In this document: piece after piece, positions 60,202-63,460 of the stretch
How positions within the stretch are numbered: position 1 is the stretch's first letter
Layout of the letters: each line of letters begins with the position of its first letter
Origin: Paenibacillus xylanivorans
GTDB taxonomy: Bacteria; Bacillota; Bacilli; Paenibacillales; Paenibacillaceae
DNA: 63,460 nt
NCBI RefSeq assembly: GCF_001280595.1
Contig: NZ_LITU01000053.1
Coordinates: forward strand, 45,382 to 108,841
Direction: 5' to 3'
Translations under genes and position numbers: made by a program
Notes under the pieces: model-generated
Told to the model about the DNA's origin: nothing
What the model saw: the letters and a program-made list of their open reading frames with translations, nothing else
Databases searched by the model: none

Positions 60202-62940
60202 GTGACTTTTAAATATAACAATCCATCACACTCTAAAAAAGTAGTTTCAGCCGTGCTTGCAGGCATGATGGCCCTTAGCGCCGGCGGAGCTGCCATGGCA
60301 GCAGAATCAACAGATACGGGGCAAGGACAGACTGCAACTGCAAGCAATACAGCTGCACCAACCGGTTTGTTCAGTGATATCAAGGCCGGATATTGGGCTG
60401 AGAAACATGTGTACAAACTGGCCTATCAAGGCATTCTTCTCGGTAACAACGGCCTGTTCCGTCCGGGAGACGCGGTAACGCAGCAGGAAGCTGTGACGAT
60501 GGCGATCCGTTTTATGAGCAAGGAAAACCAGTTGAACGACAGCACGGCTACGGCATTACCGACAAATATGGAAGTGGGAAACTATTTCAAGCCATATGTC
60601 GCTTTGGCGCTTCAACTGGGTCTTATTGATAAAACCGAAGAATCTACAGTGGATGTGTCCAAAACATCCTGGGGACAAAAACCGGCATCACGTGAATGGA
60701 TTACGAAATTGCTGATCCGTTCGCTGAACAAGGATGCTGAAGCGAAAGCGCAAAACAATCAATCTACCGGATTTGCGGATAATGATAGCATTTCCGAAAG
60801 TGGCAAAGGTTACATCAATCTGGCTGTAAGCCTGGATCTGGCCAAAGGTGTAGATGGCAACAAATTTAATCCAACCGGCTCTGTAACTCGTGCTCAACTC
60901 GCTACATTCTTCAGCCGTGGCGAAACGTTAACGGATATGAAGTATCCGAACACATCCACGGGTTATGTAACTGGGTTAAAAGATGGGCAGATCACGTTGG
61001 TTGTGGACGGAAAAGCTGTCAACTTTGCAGTGAACAGCAGTACGCCTTACTTTACAAAAGACAGTGAATCCCGTGCATCGTCTGCGGATGTGAAGCTGTA
61101 TACAAAAGTTCAGGTTGTAGGCACTACCGGTACAGCTTCCTATGTTGAAGTGATTGATGCTACGCCGCAGGTAGAAAGCGTTGAAGGTACTTTCGCTCGT
61201 TCATTATCAGGTAATAAAATTGGCTTGTTTGTGGGCGAAAATTATGAAACGTACAGCTATGACGAGGCAACGGCATTTATGGATCAGAACGGAAACCCGA
61301 TCAAACTTTCTGATATTACAATAGACAGCACCATTGAGGTACAGCGTGAGACGTTCTCGGCTGACAAAAAGACAGTCGTTATTCGTGTGAAGTCTGGCAT
61401 TGTAAACAAAAGTGATAGTGGTGTCGTTACTGAAGTAACGACTTCTGCCAAAACGATTAAGCTTACCAATGCATCCGGAACTACAGAACAATATACTTAT
61501 AACGATAATCTCATCATTCGTTACCAGGACCGAATTCTTTCGCTGGCTGAGCTCAAAGCAGGAAGTGCAGTGAAATATACGGTGAAAGACAGCATCCTGC
61601 AAACGATTGAATTGTCGCAAGGTGTAGAGCAGTCTCTACGCGGTACACTAGTTGAGATCGGTGGTAACCAATCCACACTGACGTTTAAACGTGAAGGTGG
61701 ATCTCTGGAAGCGAAGCTGCTGGTAGAAAAGCCGGAAGTAATCATTAACGGAATCCAGGATGCAACGTTGAGTGATCTGATTACAGACGCAACAAATGGA
61801 GATCAGGTTGAGCTTACGTTAAATTCTGAAGATCGTGTGACACGCATTCAAGTGATCGGACGTCAGATGGAACCGATGAACGGGGTTTCTGTTGTATCCT
61901 ACAATAGCAAAACTAAAGTATTGACGGTTCTCGACAGCAATAAAAAACCGTTTGTGTTCACACTGGATGACAAAACCAAGCTGGACTACAACACTACAAA
62001 ACCTACACTTGCTGGGCTGGAGTCGCTGTTAAATGACGGCCGCAAACTGGATCTGACATATGTGGGAACTCGTGCGCTATCTGTTAAAGTGATCTACAAG
62101 TACGAAGGCACAATCAACAGCATTGATACTTCGGGCAGAAAAATCAGTTTGTTGTCTGGAAACCAAACGATCACGGTGCCGTACTCTACGGTTCCAACGA
62201 TCGAGATTTACAACAAATCTGGAGCAAGTCTGAGTGATTTGAAGATCGGCGATAGTGTCACAGTTACGCTGGGTTCGAATCAGGACTATGTGCAGAAAGT
62301 GGCTTTGAACACCGTGGCTCAATTCGAAGTAGTCTCTGTAGAGACGAATGGTCGCGTTCGTGTGAAATCGGATTCGCTGACAAGTCAGTTTTATGTCGAT
62401 CAAGCAGTGCTAACAGGAGAAAGCGGTCAGACTATTACGGCATCACAGCTGACAGCGGGCAACTTGATTAACGTAACATTTGAGGGAACTACACCTAAAG
62501 CAGTCCAGGTGGTTAAACGCACGCTTGCGGAGGTGACATCTGTTGATGCTTCGTCAGTCACACTGAAGCTGTTTAACGGTCAGAGTGAAACGGTTCCTGT
62601 AAGCGGGGCTGTAAAAGTGGTCAAATCGGGATCTACGTTAACCACGCTGGGCAGCCTCACCGTAGGTGACCGTGTTGAAATGACGAAAGATACGGATAAT
62701 TCGACTCGTTTCAGAGTGTTAACAGTTATGAGCAAACAGTTCTGGTCTTATGATGGAGTCGGTAATCAAATTTTGGTTAAACGCGAGTCTACTTCGGACA
62801 CGAATTATCGTTTTGCACTGGGTACAGGCGCATTTGTTCACCAGGGTGACAACACTTTAAGCGTGCAATCTCTCAAAGATAATGATAATATTGTATTGTA
62901 TCTCCTGAACAACGTTGTACTGGAGATCCAAAAACAGTAA
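60202..62940 (+). CDS. Large SLH-domain cell-surface protein
   Basis: 912 residues from GTG 60202 (GAGAGGGG about 9 bases upstream). Signal peptide (to about 33), three S-layer homology motifs (about 53-100, 125-175, 190-240, such as FSDIKAGYWAEKHVYKLAYQGIL and KGYINLAVSLDLAKGVDG) that bind pyruvylated wall polymers, then about 650 residues of beta-rich, weakly repeated units (patterns like VTEVTTSAKTIKLTNASG and LTVLDSNKKPFVF). No enzymatic domain seen. A terminator follows. Confidence 0.92.
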   Translation: MTFKYNNPSHSKKVVSAVLAGMMALSAGGAAMAAESTDTGQGQTATASNTAAPTGLFSDIKAGYWAEKHVYKLAYQGILLGNNGLFRPGDAVTQQEAVTMAIRFMSKENQLNDSTATALPTNMEVGNYFKPYVALALQLGLIDKTEESTVDVSKTSWGQKPASREWITKLLIRSLNKDAEAKAQNNQSTGFADNDSISESGKGYINLAVSLDLAKGVDGNKFNPTGSVTRAQLATFFSRGETLTDMKYPNTSTGYVTGLKDGQITLVVDGKAVNFAVNSSTPYFTKDSESRASSADVKLYTKVQVVGTTGTASYVEVIDATPQVESVEGTFARSLSGNKIGLFVGENYETYSYDEATAFMDQNGNPIKLSDITIDSTIEVQRETFSADKKTVVIRVKSGIVNKSDSGVVTEVTTSAKTIKLTNASGTTEQYTYNDNLIIRYQDRILSLAELKAGSAVKYTVKDSILQTIELSQGVEQSLRGTLVEIGGNQSTLTFKREGGSLEAKLLVEKPEVIINGIQDATLSDLITDATNGDQVELTLNSEDRVTRIQVIGRQMEPMNGVSVVSYNSKTKVLTVLDSNKKPFVFTLDDKTKLDYNTTKPTLAGLESLLNDGRKLDLTYVGTRALSVKVIYKYEGTINSIDTSGRKISLLSGNQTITVPYSTVPTIEIYNKSGASLSDLKIGDSVTVTLGSNQDYVQKVALNTVAQFEVVSVETNGRVRVKSDSLTSQFYVDQAVLTGESGQTITASQLTAGNLINVTFEGTTPKAVQVVKRTLAEVTSVDASSVTLKLFNGQSETVPVSGAVKVVKSGSTLTTLGSLTVGDRVEMTKDTDNSTRFRVLTVMSKQFWSYDGVGNQILVKRESTSDTNYRFALGTGAFVHQGDNTLSVQSLKDNDNIVLYLLNNVVLEIQKQ

Positions 62941-62970
62941 TCGTTTCTTTTCGAGGATCAAAAGAATGAC

Positions 62971-63012
62971 CGTCTTGATGCGGGATCTTTCCCGTATCAG
63001 GACGTTTTTTTT
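62971..63012 (+). terminator. Intrinsic terminator
   Basis: CGTCTTGATGCGGGA pairs with TCCCGTATCAGGACG, followed by a T-run of eight. Confidence 0.92.
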
Positions 63013-63103
63013 GCAAGATTTTTGGGGTCCCCGCAAAGTACTCGAAAGAAGCTTCGAAGTAAGGCTCCACCGCGTGGAGTCATTTTGTGGGAGGTAGCTC
63101 TTC

Positions 63104-63460
63104 ATGAATGCAGCCACTGTTAGGCATATACTCGAGACAATGGAAGCGATGTTTCCTGATGCACATTGCGAATTAAATCACAGCAATGCGTTTGAATTGA
63201 CTGTAGCTGTCCTGCTGTCTGCCCAGTGCACCGACGAAACGGTAAACAAGGTAACCGCAGACTTGTTCAAAAAGTACACCAGCCCTGCCGATTATCTGGC
63301 TGTTCCTCTCGAAGAGCTGGAACAGGATATCCGGCGTATCGGCTTGTACCGAAACAAGGCCAAGCATATTCAGAACATGTGCCGAATTTTAATAGAGCAG
63401 TATGGCGGTGATGTACCGCAGGAACATGATCAGCTTGTGACGCTCCCTGGTGTCGGGCGG
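63104..63460 (+). CDS. nth: Endonuclease III, N-terminal part (3' end outside window)
   Basis: 119 residues are visible. N-terminal helix-hairpin-helix glycosylase region with ELTVAVLLSAQCTDETVN (the catalytic Lys and the rest of the HhH follow beyond the edge) and LVTLPGVGR at the end of the window. Removes oxidised pyrimidines in base-excision repair. In Bacillus nth follows dnaD directly; here 30 kb lies between. ATG 63104 has GGGAGG at 9 bases. Confidence 0.95.
   Translation, partial: MNAATVRHILETMEAMFPDAHCELNHSNAFELTVAVLLSAQCTDETVNKVTADLFKKYTSPADYLAVPLEELEQDIRRIGLYRNKAKHIQNMCRILIEQYGGDVPQEHDQLVTLPGVGR

Noticed and set aside
63063..63080. Hairpin GCTCCAC-CGC-GTGGAGT before nth as a terminator
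   Set aside because: No T-run follows and a clear terminator already ends the upstream gene at 63012.
1..63460. tRNA or rRNA genes, CRISPR arrays, insertion sequences, prophage or attachment sites
   Set aside because: None of the expected sequences (tRNA T-loop GTTCGAATC with acceptor stems, regularly spaced repeats, transposase motifs, integrases) was found on reading through both strands.

Overview
The window is chromosomal DNA of a low-to-medium GC, endospore-forming Firmicute, most likely a Paenibacillus. The evidence is strong AGGAGG-type ribosome binding sites, frequent TTG/GTG starts, U-rich intrinsic terminators, bacillithiol genes (bshB1, bshA), a Bacillus-type menaquinol:cytochrome c reductase, spore-related families (YpjB, GerMN) and wall proteins with stalk (copper amine oxidase N-terminal-like) and SLH domains. 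I see no tRNA, rRNA, insertion sequence, phage or CRISPR array.

Positions 1-33300 follow the well-known Bacillus order: tyrA (partial), IDEAL and DUF2487 proteins, qcrABC, ypjA, ypjB, a YitT-family gene, mazG-like, dapB, mgsA, bshB1, bshA, cca, birA, panBCD, dinG, ypmB-like, asnS, dnaD. The partial nth at the right edge continues that order. Set into it are an ECF sigma/anti-sigma pair (1415-2640), rex with an MTA/SAH deaminase-like gene, and a shortened FtsH-like protease preceded by a small membrane protein (26953-28975). Between dnaD and nth lies about 30 kb of less conserved content: a second ECF sigma/anti-sigma pair with a PGxGHxYLG-repeat membrane protein; a proline/methionine-salvage block on the minus strand; an iron-regulated siderophore pair; a MtnU-like amidase; LysR and AraC regulators; a GH46 chitosanase and a secreted phosphoesterase; leuCD; two paralogous wall amidases, a GerMN lipoprotein and a large SLH protein.

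The most striking layout is 35994-43391. The methionine-salvage genes mtnE and mtnWXB are split by proBAC, and a proline-type T-box leader precedes proB, so proBAC-mtnWXB looks like one six-gene operon under tRNA-Pro control. The siderophore pair (43652-46518) separates mtnE from mtnU in the same way. Other points of interest are a candidate 85-nt sRNA with a near-perfect promoter, two CUCC motifs and a terminator (761-879, minus); a Fur-like box and a 23-codon upstream ORF ahead of leuCD; an FtsH-like protease lacking its extracytoplasmic domain beside a gene that could supply one; a DinG carrying the four Fe-S cysteines; and a structured, terminator-ended leader ahead of panB.
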